DNA of 14,312 nt from an uncultured Collinsella sp. (lineage in GTDB: Bacteria; Actinomycetota; Coriobacteriia; Coriobacteriales; Coriobacteriaceae), in the NCBI GenBank assembly GCA_900764025.1, contig CAAFMM010000020.1:1-14312 (forward strand), in the 5' to 3' direction. The notes below the pieces were generated by a model. It saw only the letters and a program-made list of their open reading frames with translations, did no database searches and had not been told where the DNA came from. Shown piece by piece: positions 1 to 6,693 of the stretch. Position 1 is the first letter of the stretch, and each line of letters opens with the position of its first letter. A program made the translations under genes and the position numbers.

Positions 1-717
1 GATGCCACGGCCAAGCCCATGGTGGTCGCGGCCGACCTGATGGCCCAGGCCGAGCACGATCCGCTGGCAGCCTGCTATCTGGTGACCTGCGACGAGCAGT
101 TTGCGCGCGAGGTCGAGGTGGGTATCGACATCCTGGTGGCGCAGTCTCCGCGTGCCGAGATCACGCGCGCCTCGCTCGATAACGAGGGCACCATCGTGGT
201 GGCCGCCGACATGGCTGCCGCCGTCGAGGCAGTGAACACCGTGGCGCCCGAGCACCTGGAGCTGCACTGCAAGGATGCGATGGGCCTGCTTGGCGGCATT
301 CGCAACGCCGGCGCCATCTTTGTGGGCGCTTGGAGCTCCGAACCGCTCGGCGATTACGTTGCCGGCCCCAACCACACGCTGCCAACCGGCGGCACGGCCA
401 TGTTCTCCAACCCGCTTTCGGTCGAAGAGTTCGTCAAGCGCTCGAGCGTCATTTGCTATACACCCGAGGGCCTGCTCTCCGACGCCCCCGCCACACAGCG
501 CCTGGCCGAGGCCGAGGGACTGTGGGCGCACGCGCTATCCGCCGCGCTGCGTCGCCGCGTGCTGGAGCAGGGCGAGGATGCCGTGAGTGCCGAGTCGCTG
601 GCCGCGGCCGATCTGACCAAGGTCGCCTGGCCGGGCGACGCCGTGGCGACGGTCGCCGAGGGTGTTGACCTGGCGGCTGCGGGCGGTGCCGCTGGCGCGG
701 TCGTCGAGGAGGCCTAA
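1..717 (+). CDS. hisD: Histidinol dehydrogenase, 3' part (5' end outside window)
   Basis: HisD catalyses the last two steps of histidine synthesis, the NAD-dependent oxidation of L-histidinol to L-histidine, in the cytoplasm. The frame is open from base 1, so about 238 C-terminal residues are seen of a protein usually near 430. Diagnostic motifs are APEHLEL, carrying the family's catalytic Glu-His pair, then GAIFVG, EPLGDYVAGPNHTLPTGG (the Asp of GDY is a known zinc ligand) and NPLSVEEFVKRSS. The C-terminal EGLWAHA supplies the last zinc-ligand histidine. After that comes an unusually long alanine-rich tail of about 50 residues that is not part of the catalytic fold as I know it. The stop is followed after one base by hisC, and the hisC ribosome binding site lies inside the hisD end. 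Identification is secure; the tail function is unknown. Confidence 0.96.
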   Translation, partial: DATAKPMVVAADLMAQAEHDPLAACYLVTCDEQFAREVEVGIDILVAQSPRAEITRASLDNEGTIVVAADMAAAVEAVNTVAPEHLELHCKDAMGLLGGIRNAGAIFVGAWSSEPLGDYVAGPNHTLPTGGTAMFSNPLSVEEFVKRSSVICYTPEGLLSDAPATQRLAEAEGLWAHALSAALRRRVLEQGEDAVSAESLAAADLTKVAWPGDAVATVAEGVDLAAAGGAAGAVVEEA

Positions 718-718
718 T

Positions 719-1834
719 ATGGCCGAGCTGACGCCCCGCATGAAGGAGCTCGTCCAGCCTTACCTGGCCGGCATTGAGCCCTACGATCCCAACTTTACGC
801 CCACGCGCATCAACCTTTCGGCCAACGAGAACACCTATCCCGTGCCGGCCGGCGTGCGCGAGGCGGTCGACGCCGCCCTGGCTGCCACACCGCTCAACCG
901 CTACCCCGATCCCATGTCCAACGACCTGCGCGACGAGCTGGCTGCTTGGCATGGCGTGACGCGCGAGAACATCTGCGTGGGCAACGGCGGCGACGAGCTG
1001 CTCTATAACTACCTGCTGGCGTTCGGCGGCGCGGGGCGGACCCTGCTCAACTGCCCGCCGTGCTTTAGCGAGTATGCGTTCTTTGCGTCGCTCTGTCAGA
1101 CCGAGGTGCGCGACGTGTGGCGCGATCCGGCGACCTTTGAGCTCGACCAGGCTGCTGTGCTCGCGGCCGCGCCCGAGTGCAACCTGGCAATCGTGACCTC
1201 GCCCAACAATCCCACGGGCGATGTGGCTCCGCTCGATTTTGTCGCGGCCCTGTGCGATGCGTGCCCCGGCATGGTCATGGTCGACGAGGCCTACGTTGAG
1301 TTTGCCGACGATTCGTTTGGCGCGGCCACCACGGCGCAGGGGCTTATTGCCGAGCATCCCAACCTGGTGATTCTGCATACGCTGTCCAAGGCGTTTGGCG
1401 CCGCCGGCATGCGTCTGGGCTACGTGATCGCGGCACCCGAGGTCATCGACGCGTTTGCGGCGATTCGCCAGATTTATTCGGTCAACGTGCTGAGCCAGGC
1501 AGCAGCACTTGCCTGCGTGCGTGCCCGTGATGCGTACGCGCCCGTGGTGGCACAGGTCGCATCCGAGCGCGAGCGCGAGCTGTGCGCCCTGCGCGCGATG
1601 GCTGCCGAGGACCTGCCCGTGGAGACATGGCCGAGCGCGGCGAATTTTGTGCTCGTGCGCACGCCGCATGCCACGCGCGTGCGCGAGCGCCTGCGCGACG
1701 AGTATTCGATTTTGGTGCGCGACTTTAGCTACGCGCCGGGGCTTGCGGACTGTCTGCGCATTACCGTGGGTACCCCGCAGGAAAACGATGAGGTGTTGGC
1801 TGCGTTTGCCGCGCTGGTGAAGGAGGAGATGTAG
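719..1834 (+). CDS. hisC: Histidinol-phosphate aminotransferase
   Basis: HisC is a PLP-dependent class I/II aminotransferase that converts imidazole-acetol phosphate plus glutamate to histidinol phosphate. The 371-residue length fits the family. Visible signatures are NLSANEN near residue 32, SPNNPTG at 161-167, DEAY at 189-192 and the PLP-lysine motif HTLSKAFG with Lys224, followed by GMRLGY with the phosphate-binding Arg. The ATG at 719 was chosen because AGGAGG (707-712) sits six bases upstream; an in-frame ATG at 662 would lie inside hisD with no such site. It is placed one base after hisD and directly abuts hisB, so these three are surely co-transcribed and probably translationally coupled. 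Catalytic residues are intact and nothing looks damaged. Confidence 0.96.
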   Translation: MAELTPRMKELVQPYLAGIEPYDPNFTPTRINLSANENTYPVPAGVREAVDAALAATPLNRYPDPMSNDLRDELAAWHGVTRENICVGNGGDELLYNYLLAFGGAGRTLLNCPPCFSEYAFFASLCQTEVRDVWRDPATFELDQAAVLAAAPECNLAIVTSPNNPTGDVAPLDFVAALCDACPGMVMVDEAYVEFADDSFGAATTAQGLIAEHPNLVILHTLSKAFGAAGMRLGYVIAAPEVIDAFAAIRQIYSVNVLSQAAALACVRARDAYAPVVAQVASERERELCALRAMAAEDLPVETWPSAANFVLVRTPHATRVRERLRDEYSILVRDFSYAPGLADCLRITVGTPQENDEVLAAFAALVKEEM

Positions 1835-2422
1835 ATGGGCCGTTATGCCGAGGTGACCCGCAAGACGGGGGAGACCGACATTGTCGTCAAGCTCGACCTG
1901 GATGGAACCGGTACGTGCGATATCTCGACCGGCGTGCCGTTTTTCGACCACATGCTCAACGCCTTTGGCCGCCATGGCCTGTTCGATTTGACGGTACATG
2001 CGGTAGGCGACGTTGAGGTCGACGCGCACCACACCGTTGAGGATACGGGCATCGTGCTGGGCGAGGCGTTTTGCCAAGCGCTGGGCGACAAGGCGGGCAT
2101 TACGCGCTTTGCTGACGCGGCGATTGCCATGGACGAGACACTCGTGATGGCCGCCGTGGATATCTCGGGCCGCGGGCAGGCCTATTGCGAGCTGCCCGTG
2201 CCGACCGAACGCGTGGGCAGCTTTGATACCGAGCTGGCCGTCGAGTTTTTCTATGCCTTTGCGCGCGATGCCAAGCTCACGCTGCACGTGCGCGAACTGG
2301 CGGGCGGTAACTCGCATCACATCATCGAGGCCGCCTTTAAGGCCGTGGGCCGCACGATGCGCCACGCCTGCGAGCTCGATCCCCGCGTGCAAGGCATCCC
2401 CAGCACCAAGGGCTCGCTGTAA
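1835..2422 (+). CDS. hisB: Imidazoleglycerol-phosphate dehydratase
   Basis: HisB dehydrates imidazole glycerol phosphate to imidazole acetol phosphate. At 195 residues it is the monofunctional dehydratase, without the N-terminal HAD histidinol-phosphatase domain found in the enterobacterial fusion. The metal-binding signatures are present: FFDHMLNAFGRHG, DAHHTVEDTGIVLG and the C-terminal GGNSHHIIEAAFKA. The start ATG follows the hisC stop immediately, with AGGAGG eight bases upstream inside the end of hisC, so coupling is likely. Because no phosphatase domain is attached, the pathway needs a separate histidinol-phosphatase; the PHP gene at 5727-6638 is the obvious local candidate. The gap to hisH (81 bases) is unusual for this operon and holds a palindromic element. 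Confidence 0.96.
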   Translation: MGRYAEVTRKTGETDIVVKLDLDGTGTCDISTGVPFFDHMLNAFGRHGLFDLTVHAVGDVEVDAHHTVEDTGIVLGEAFCQALGDKAGITRFADAAIAMDETLVMAAVDISGRGQAYCELPVPTERVGSFDTELAVEFFYAFARDAKLTLHVRELAGGNSHHIIEAAFKAVGRTMRHACELDPRVQGIPSTKGSL

Positions 2423-2437
2423 CCTGCCAAAAAGGCA

Positions 2438-2478
2438 AAAACCACCACAAAGGGGACAGGCACCTTTGTGGTGGTTTT
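2438..2478. repeat. 16-bp perfect inverted repeat between hisB and hisH
   Basis: AAAACCACCACAAAGG (2438-2453) is an exact reverse complement of CCTTTGTGGTGGTTTT (2463-2478), with a 9-base loop GGACAGGCA. As RNA it would form a stable hairpin, A-rich before and with four U in the right arm, like a short bidirectional terminator inside the operon. It occupies half of the 81-base hisB/hisH gap. The loop sequence resembles the GGGACAGGCAC cores of some dispersed extragenic palindromes, but that resemblance is from memory and untested. It could be an extragenic repeat, a partial terminator that lowers expression of the distal his genes, or an RNA-processing site. Confidence 0.8.
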
Positions 2479-2503
2479 GGATGATGAGAAGAGGAGGGGT
2501 CGC

Positions 2504-3205
2504 GTGGGCGAACCGAAGATCGTGGTGGTCGACTACCACAAGGGCAACTTGTCGAGCGTTGTGCGCGGGCTTGCGCGCGCCGGTGCCGCCGCCTGCACGT
2601 CGGACGATCCGGAGCAGATCCGCAATGCCGACGGCCTGGTCATCCCGGGCGTGGGCGCGTTCTATGACGCGATCGCCTTTATGCGTCGGAGCGGCGAGGA
2701 GGCGGCCGTGCTCGATGCCGTCGCCGCTGGAACTCCGCTGCTCGGCATCTGCCTGGGGCTTCAGTTGTTTTTTGAGCGCGGCAACGAGGGCGTGCCTGCG
2801 GACGAGGGCGTGGTCGCCGACGGCAGCGCCTCCGAGCAGGCTGGTGGTCCATGGGTCGATGGCCTGGGTATTATGCGCGGTTCGTGCACGCGCTTGGAGT
2901 CGAGCCGCCTGAAGGTGCCGCACGTGGGCTGGGACCAGGTGCACATGACGTCCGCCGGCGCGGCCGATCCGCTGCTTGCCGGTTTTGCCGAGGGTGCCAA
3001 CATGTATTTCACCCACAGCTATGCGGTGGCCGACGACGCCGATGCCGCCGATGTGCTGGCGCTCACGCACTATACGCGGAGCTTCCCGTGCATCGTGCGC
3101 CATGGCAACGTGTGGGGCTGCCAGTTCCATCCCGAGAAATCCTCCGCGCTGGGTCAGCGCATCCTTAAGAACTTCGTGAGCATCGTCGAGGAGGGTGGCC
3201 GATGA
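2504..3205 (+). CDS. hisH: Imidazole glycerol phosphate synthase, glutamine amidotransferase subunit
   Basis: HisH is the class I glutaminase subunit that releases ammonia from glutamine and channels it to HisF. The protein of 233 residues starts VVVDYHKGNL, contains PGVGAF, the nucleophile motif GICLGLQ (Cys83) and CQFHPEKSS, whose His209 and Glu211 complete the catalytic triad. It is longer than the usual roughly 200 residues because of an Asp/Glu/Gly-rich insertion after the nucleophile strand, around residues 90-112. The GTG at 2504 is preferred: AGGAGG at 2492-2497 is six bases upstream. An in-frame ATG at 2468 falls inside the palindrome, lacks such a site and would add 12 non-conserved residues. 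Its stop overlaps the hisA start as ATGA. Confidence 0.94.
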   Translation: MGEPKIVVVDYHKGNLSSVVRGLARAGAAACTSDDPEQIRNADGLVIPGVGAFYDAIAFMRRSGEEAAVLDAVAAGTPLLGICLGLQLFFERGNEGVPADEGVVADGSASEQAGGPWVDGLGIMRGSCTRLESSRLKVPHVGWDQVHMTSAGAADPLLAGFAEGANMYFTHSYAVADDADAADVLALTHYTRSFPCIVRHGNVWGCQFHPEKSSALGQRILKNFVSIVEEGGR

Positions 3206-3945
3206 TCCTGTTTCCCGCAATCGATCTGATCGGCGGCAAGGTCGTGCGCCTGGAGCGCGGTGACCGCAGCCGCTGCAAGGTATATTCCGACGACCCCGTG
3301 GCCGTTGCCCGCTCCTTTGCCGAGCAGGGCGCAAGCTGGGTGCACGTCGTCGATCTGTCCGCTGCCTTTGGCGAGGACGAGGACGCATGCGCTGCCAACT
3401 CGGCAGCGATCGAGGCCATCTGCGGCGTCGACGGCCTGTCCGTGGACGTGGGCGGCGGCGTCCGCTCGCTCGCGCGCATCGACGAGCTGGCAGGCTACGG
3501 TGCGCGCCGCATCGCACTGGGCACCGTGCTGGTGACCGAGCCGGGATTTGCCGAGGTGGCGGCCCAAGGCTTTGGCGAGTTGCTGGTGGCAGACATCGCC
3601 GCGCGCGACGGCCAGGTCAAGGTGAACGGCTGGCGCGACGGCGCGGGCGTGGCGCTCGACGACGCCGTGGCGCAGCTTTCCGAGCTGGGCTTTAAGCATC
3701 TGGTGTACACCGACATCGCGCGCGACGGCATGCAGACGGGCATCGATGTGGCAGCGTATCGCCATGTGGCCGAGGTCGCGGGTTTTCCCGTCGTGGCTTC
3801 GGGCGGCATCTCGGCGCTCGACGACATCCGTGCGCTGGCCGCGGTGGGTGAGGGCGCGATTGAAGGTGCCATTACCGGTCGCGCGCTCTACGAGGGCAAC
3901 TTTACGCTGGCCCAGGCGCTGGCCGCCGCCCGAGGGGAGGAGTAG
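3202..3945 (+). CDS. hisA: ProFAR isomerase (phosphoribosylformimino-AICAR-phosphate isomerase)
   Basis: HisA is a TIM-barrel Amadori isomerase acting on ProFAR. The 247 residues show the twofold barrel: FPAIDLIGGKVVRL at the N terminus with catalytic Asp8, VDVGGGVRS, VKVNGWRDG, and the second-half HLVYTDIARDGMQTG with catalytic Asp171, then VVASGGIS and AITGRALYEG for phosphate binding. The start overlaps the hisH stop by four bases (ATGA), giving translational coupling. In many Actinobacteria the orthologue PriA also performs the TrpF reaction in tryptophan synthesis. I cannot decide from motifs alone whether this protein is bifunctional; absence of a separate trpF in the genome would favour it. 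The residues that matter for HisA activity look intact. Confidence 0.94.
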   Translation: MILFPAIDLIGGKVVRLERGDRSRCKVYSDDPVAVARSFAEQGASWVHVVDLSAAFGEDEDACAANSAAIEAICGVDGLSVDVGGGVRSLARIDELAGYGARRIALGTVLVTEPGFAEVAAQGFGELLVADIAARDGQVKVNGWRDGAGVALDDAVAQLSELGFKHLVYTDIARDGMQTGIDVAAYRHVAEVAGFPVVASGGISALDDIRALAAVGEGAIEGAITGRALYEGNFTLAQALAAARGEE

Positions 3946-3948
3946 CCC

Positions 3949-4731
3949 ATGCTTACCAAACGCGTGATTCCCTGCCTGGACGTCAAGGACGGCCGCGTGG
4001 TCAAAGGCGTCAACTTTGTGAGCCTGCGCGATGCGGGCGACCCGGTGGAGCTGGCGCGCGCCTACGACCGCGAGGGTGCGGACGAGGTCGTATTTTTGGA
4101 CATTACCGCGACGAGCGACAACCGTGCGACGACCATCGAGATGGCGGCGCATGCTGCCGAGGAGCTCGCCATTCCCTATACCGTGGGCGGCGGCTTTCGC
4201 GACCTGGCGGGCATGCGCGCCATGGTTGCCGCCGGTGCCGACAAGGTATCGCTCAACTCGGCGGCCGTGCGAGACCCGTCGCTGATCAGCCAGGCTGCCG
4301 CGGCGTTTGGCAGTCAGGCCGTGGTCGTGGCAATCGATGCCAAGCGCGTCGGTTTGCCCGGCGCATCCGGTGCCGACAAGTGGGAGGTCTTTACCGCGGG
4401 AGGCCGCAACGCCACGGGTATCGACGCGGTGGCGTGGGCCGAGGAGGCGGCTCGCCGCGGCGCCGGCGAGATCTTGTTGACCAGCATGGACCGCGACGGC
4501 ACCAAGGCCGGCTTTGACCTGGCGCTCACCCGCGCCGTGGCCCGCGCGGTGCCAATCCCCGTCATCGCGAGCGGCGGCGTGGGCACGCTCGAGCATTTTG
4601 CCGAGGGCGTGATCGAGGGCGAGGCCGATGCCGTGCTGGCGGCGAGCGTCTTTCACTTTGGAACCTTCAGCATTCGCGAAGTCAAAGAGTATATGGCCTC
4701 TCAAGGTATTCCTGTGAGGCTGGACTTCTAA
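3949..4731 (+). CDS. hisF: Imidazole glycerol phosphate synthase, cyclase subunit
   Basis: HisF is the TIM-barrel cyclase that uses ammonia from HisH to turn PRFAR into imidazole glycerol phosphate and AICAR. The 260 residues match the family. Seen are [19 protein letters not shown] with catalytic Asp11, [38 protein letters not shown] with catalytic Asp130, the [15 protein letters not shown] second-half phosphate site and [10 protein letters not shown] purine-rich GGGGAGGAG run at the end of hisA serves as the ribosome binding site, and only three bases separate the genes. HisF is the last gene before a 142-base gap containing a large imperfect inverted repeat, so expression of hisI and hisE may differ somewhat from that of the upstream genes. 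Confidence 0.96.
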   Translation: MLTKRVIPCLDVKDGRVVKGVNFVSLRDAGDPVELARAYDREGADEVVFLDITATSDNRATTIEMAAHAAEELAIPYTVGGGFRDLAGMRAMVAAGADKVSLNSAAVRDPSLISQAAAAFGSQAVVVAIDAKRVGLPGASGADKWEVFTAGGRNATGIDAVAWAEEAARRGAGEILLTSMDRDGTKAGFDLALTRAVARAVPIPVIASGGVGTLEHFAEGVIEGEADAVLAASVFHFGTFSIREVKEYMASQGIPVRLDF

Positions 4732-4744
4732 TGCTGCGGCTTGC

Positions 4745-4831
4745 CCAGGCACCCGACCTTCCGGCTCCAACCCTCCTCGCGTACTTAAGTACGCGTCGTC
4801 GGGCTTGTCGCTCGGAATCTCGGGCACCTGG
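4745..4831. repeat. Imperfect long inverted repeat centred on an 18-bp palindrome, hisF-hisI gap
   Basis: The centre is a perfect palindrome, CGCGTACTTAAGTACGCG (4778-4795). Pairing continues outward in blocks: CAACCC against GGGCTTG, TTCCG (4759-4763) against CGGAA (4813-4817), and an outer twelve-base arm at 4745-4756 against 4820-4831 with two mismatches. The whole looks like one decayed extragenic palindrome rather than coding sequence. It fills most of the 142 bases between hisF and hisI. Possible roles are a dispersed repeat of the REP/BIME kind, a transcript-end protector for hisF, or a regulatory hairpin. No run of T follows, so a simple intrinsic terminator is not supported. Confidence 0.7.
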
Positions 4832-4873
4832 ACAACCCTCGCCGACCTGCGAAGTTTGAATTTGGGAAGAGAA

Positions 4874-5203
4874 ATGGAAGAGATAACCGATCCTTCAAAG
4901 CTTACATACGACGCCAAGGGGCTGATTCCTTGTGTGGTTCAGCAATATGACACCGGCGAGGTGCTTATGGTTGCTTGGATGAACGAGGAATCGGTGGGGC
5001 TGACGCTCAAGACCGGTACCACGTGGTTTTGGAGCCGCAGCCGCCAGGAGCTCTGGAACAAGGGCGCGACGAGCGGCAACATGCAGGAGGTCAAGGAGCT
5101 CTGGGCCGACTGCGATAGCGATACGCTGCTGGTCAAGGTCGACTCGCCGGGTCCGGCCTGCCATACCGGTAACCGCACCTGCTTCTTTAAGAAACTCGCG
5201 TAG
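4874..5203 (+). CDS. hisI: Phosphoribosyl-AMP cyclohydrolase
   Basis: HisI hydrolyses the purine ring of phosphoribosyl-AMP to give ProFAR. The 109-residue protein carries the full signature: [22 protein letters not shown], then [19 protein letters not shown], the metal-binding WADCDSD (Asp79, Cys80, Asp81, Asp83) and [11 protein letters not shown] with zinc-ligand Cys96 and Cys103. The ATG at 4874 gives the normal family length and has a weak GGGAAG site ahead. An in-frame ATG at 4805 would begin inside the inverted-repeat element and add 23 unconserved residues, so it is rejected. Here HisI and HisE are separate proteins, not the HisIE fusion of enterobacteria. The 46-base gap to hisE holds no obvious signal apart from the hisE ribosome binding site. 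Confidence 0.95.
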   Translation: MEEITDPSKLTYDAKGLIPCVVQQYDTGEVLMVAWMNEESVGLTLKTGTTWFWSRSRQELWNKGATSGNMQEVKELWADCDSDTLLVKVDSPGPACHTGNRTCFFKKLA

Positions 5204-5249
5204 GGCGGGCGCTCGGCTAAGCGCTTGGCCAACCAGAAAGGATTGAACC

Positions 5250-5567
5250 ATGGGTGTGCGCACCGCGAATGTTCAGGATGGAAATATCGGCGATACGCTG
5301 ACGGGGCTGGCCGAGGTGATTCACGACCGTCGCGACGCGTCGCCGCAGGAAAGCTATACCGCTCGCCTGTTGACCGATGTCGAGGATGAGCTGCTCAAGA
5401 AGCTTGCCGAGGAGGCGAGCGAGGTGATCATGGCCTGCAAGGATAACGACCACGATCACATTCGCTACGAGGCCGGCGACCTGGTCTACCACCTGCTCGT
5501 GACGCTCGAGCGCTACGGCATCACCCTCGACGAACTGGCCGGCGAACTCAACGCCCGCCGCCACTAG
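5250..5567 (+). CDS. hisE: Phosphoribosyl-ATP pyrophosphatase
   Basis: HisE removes pyrophosphate from phosphoribosyl-ATP, the second step of histidine synthesis. It is an all-alpha, MazG-like NTP pyrophosphatase. The 105 residues show YTARLLTDVEDELLKKLAEEASEVIMACK with the metal-binding EExxE helix, then the second acidic helix YEAGDLVYHLLVTLERYGITLDEL. The ATG at 5250 is preceded by AGAAAGGA at a normal distance. It is the last gene of the operon: downstream is a convergent gap crowded with hairpins, then a minus-strand gene. The same fold recurs in MazG at 7927-8787, but the two differ clearly in length and motif spacing. Confidence 0.94.
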   Translation: MGVRTANVQDGNIGDTLTGLAEVIHDRRDASPQESYTARLLTDVEDELLKKLAEEASEVIMACKDNDHDHIRYEAGDLVYHLLVTLERYGITLDELAGELNARRH

Positions 5568-5574
5568 TCGAGCT

Positions 5575-5609
5575 TTTGGTGCAGGGGGGGCAGGATACTT
5601 TGCACCAAA
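5575..5609. repeat. 9-bp inverted repeat with G7 loop, just after hisE
   Basis: TTTGGTGCA (5575-5583) pairs exactly with TGCACCAAA (5601-5609) around a 17-base loop that begins with a run of seven G (5584-5590). It starts eight bases after the hisE stop. It may be the end-of-operon transcript hairpin, although no T run follows on the plus strand. It is the first of three adjacent inverted repeats in this convergent gap. Confidence 0.55.
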
Positions 5610-5640
5610 TGATCCGTTTTCCTCCGTCCCCAACGGATCA
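5610..5640. repeat. 9-bp inverted repeat TGATCCGTT, second of three in the convergent gap
   Basis: TGATCCGTT (5610-5618) pairs with AACGGATCA (5632-5640) around a pyrimidine-rich 13-base loop. It abuts the preceding inverted repeat with no spacer, which suggests either a composite extragenic element or two hairpins working together. Function is not evident. It may be part of the transcript-end structure for hisE or for the minus-strand PHP gene. Confidence 0.55.
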
Positions 5641-5645
5641 AATAG

Positions 5646-5714
5646 AAGTTGCGGTGGAATAGTTCTTGTTTGACGGTCCTAGGGCTATAAACAGGAACTA
5701 TTCCACCGCAACTT
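5646..5714. repeat. 26-bp inverted repeat, family copy 1 (convergent hisE / PHP gap)
   Basis: The left arm begins AAGTTGCGGTGGAATAGTTC at 5646 and runs to 5671. The right arm, 5689-5714, is its reverse complement with a single difference that would be a G-U wobble in RNA. The 17-base loop contains the palindrome CCTAGG. A second copy of the same family lies at 13884-13951, also between convergent gene ends. The arms end 13 bases from the stop of the minus-strand gene. This is a dispersed palindromic repeat and could act as a bidirectional terminator or RNA-stabilising hairpin. No target duplication was seen at its borders. Confidence 0.85.
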
Positions 5715-5726
5715 ATAAAGGGATGG

Positions 5727-6638
5727 CTAGGCGAGGGGCGTGGATTCCCATTCGCCGGTGAGGTGGGGGATGTCGAAGGTTCGATAGCCACAGTCGTAGG
5801 CGTGGGCCTGGGCCTCGCGGATGTTCCAGCAGATATCGCAGGCGCGGTGCGCGTCCGAGCCAAAAGTAATCGGCACCTCGGCGTGGGCGAAGCAACGCAA
5901 AAGGCCGGTCGCGGGGTAGTAGTCGTCGAGCCCCTTGCGCGGCGCGGCAGTCGAGACCTCAACGCGCCGATTCGTGTCGTGCGCGCATTCTGCCATCTGC
6001 CCCCAGAACGGCGCGGGGTCAAAATCGGGCGCAAAGCCTTCCTTCGAAAAGCGCATGACCAGGTCGGGGTGGGCCATTACATCAAAGTTAAGCGGGCTCT
6101 CGCAAGCACGGCACCAGTCATCGACATAGCGCTCCCACACGCCGCGCACGCCCAGGTTTTCCCAAACATGCAGGTCGGTGTCGTCGTCGATCCAGCCGCA
6201 GCGCGAATCGGGCGTATCGGGACGAGCGACGTCCTCCGTCCCCGCCGTGCCTGCAGCACCGGCCATGATATCGCCCGGATCGCCAGTCCAGTGCACACTG
6301 CCCAAGCGCACTATGGCACCCGCTGACCAGCGCTCGACCAAAGGCTCGCAGCCCTCGTACCAATCGCATTCAAAGCCATAGATAAGCTCGAGCTCCGGCG
6401 CGATCTGCGCGGCAAGCTTGCGGGCGTCCTCAAAAGCCAGACGATGTGCCGGCAGGTCGCCCTCGACAACCTGCACTTCGCAATTGGAATCCATGCTGGC
6501 AGGCAGGGTAAGGTGGTCGGTTGAGACCATGACACGGCAGCCTGCCGCAGCAGCGGCGCGGACGTTGTCCTCAAACGAGGCGTGCCCGTCCGAGAACGAG
6601 GTGTGGGTATGGCAATCGACCAGCGGGCAAGCAGACAT
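5727..6638 (-). CDS. PHP-domain phosphatase, probable histidinol-phosphatase
   Basis: The 303-residue protein has the PHP metal-dependent phosphoesterase motifs in order: DCHTHTSFSDG (His10, His12, Asp17), STDH (Asp41, His42), YGFECDWYEG (Glu90), GSVHW (His116), MAHPDL (His190) and FGSDAHR (Asp262, His264). These are the metal and catalytic ligands of the HisK/HisJ branch, which removes phosphate from histidinol phosphate. The neighbouring operon has a HisB without phosphatase domain, and this gene points tail-to-tail at hisE, so histidinol-phosphatase is the best reading; another PHP sugar or nucleotide phosphatase is possible. An insertion rich in Gly, Ala and Asp (about 120-155) lies between core motifs. 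The ATG at 6638 has AAGGAG six bases ahead on its strand. Confidence 0.85.
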   Translation of the reverse strand: MSACPLVDCHTHTSFSDGHASFEDNVRAAAAAGCRVMVSTDHLTLPASMDSNCEVQVVEGDLPAHRLAFEDARKLAAQIAPELELIYGFECDWYEGCEPLVERWSAGAIVRLGSVHWTGDPGDIMAGAAGTAGTEDVARPDTPDSRCGWIDDDTDLHVWENLGVRGVWERYVDDWCRACESPLNFDVMAHPDLVMRFSKEGFAPDFDPAPFWGQMAECAHDTNRRVEVSTAAPRKGLDDYYPATGLLRCFAHAEVPITFGSDAHRACDICWNIREAQAHAYDCGYRTFDIPHLTGEWESTPLA

Positions 6639-6670
6639 GGCGGCTCCTTTGCGTCAAGCGAATCCGCTCC

Positions 6671-6676
6671 ATTGTA
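6671..6676 (-). promoter_or_regulatory. Candidate -10 box for the PHP phosphatase gene
   Basis: On the minus strand TACAAT lies 33 bases upstream of the ATG, a good match to the -10 consensus at a plausible distance. No convincing -35 hexamer sits 17 bases further up. That position is GC-rich and is next to the inverted repeat at 6694-6750. Confidence 0.4.
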
Positions 6677-6693
6677 ACGGCGCGATCCCCGCT

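Noticed and set aside
2468..2503. Upstream ATG start for hisH
   Set aside because: It lies inside the hairpin element, has no ribosome binding site and adds residues not seen in HisH; the GTG at 2504 has a good site.
449..3517. Very long minus-strand open frame (1022 codons) opposite hisD-hisA
   Set aside because: It is antisense to five well-recognised his genes. High G/C at third positions removes stop codons from the opposite strand, and the translation is His/Arg/Gly-rich without any domain.
3154..4917. Minus-strand open frame of 587 codons opposite hisA-hisF
   Set aside because: Same GC-driven shadow effect; it crosses the hisF-hisI repeat element and has no recognisable protein features.
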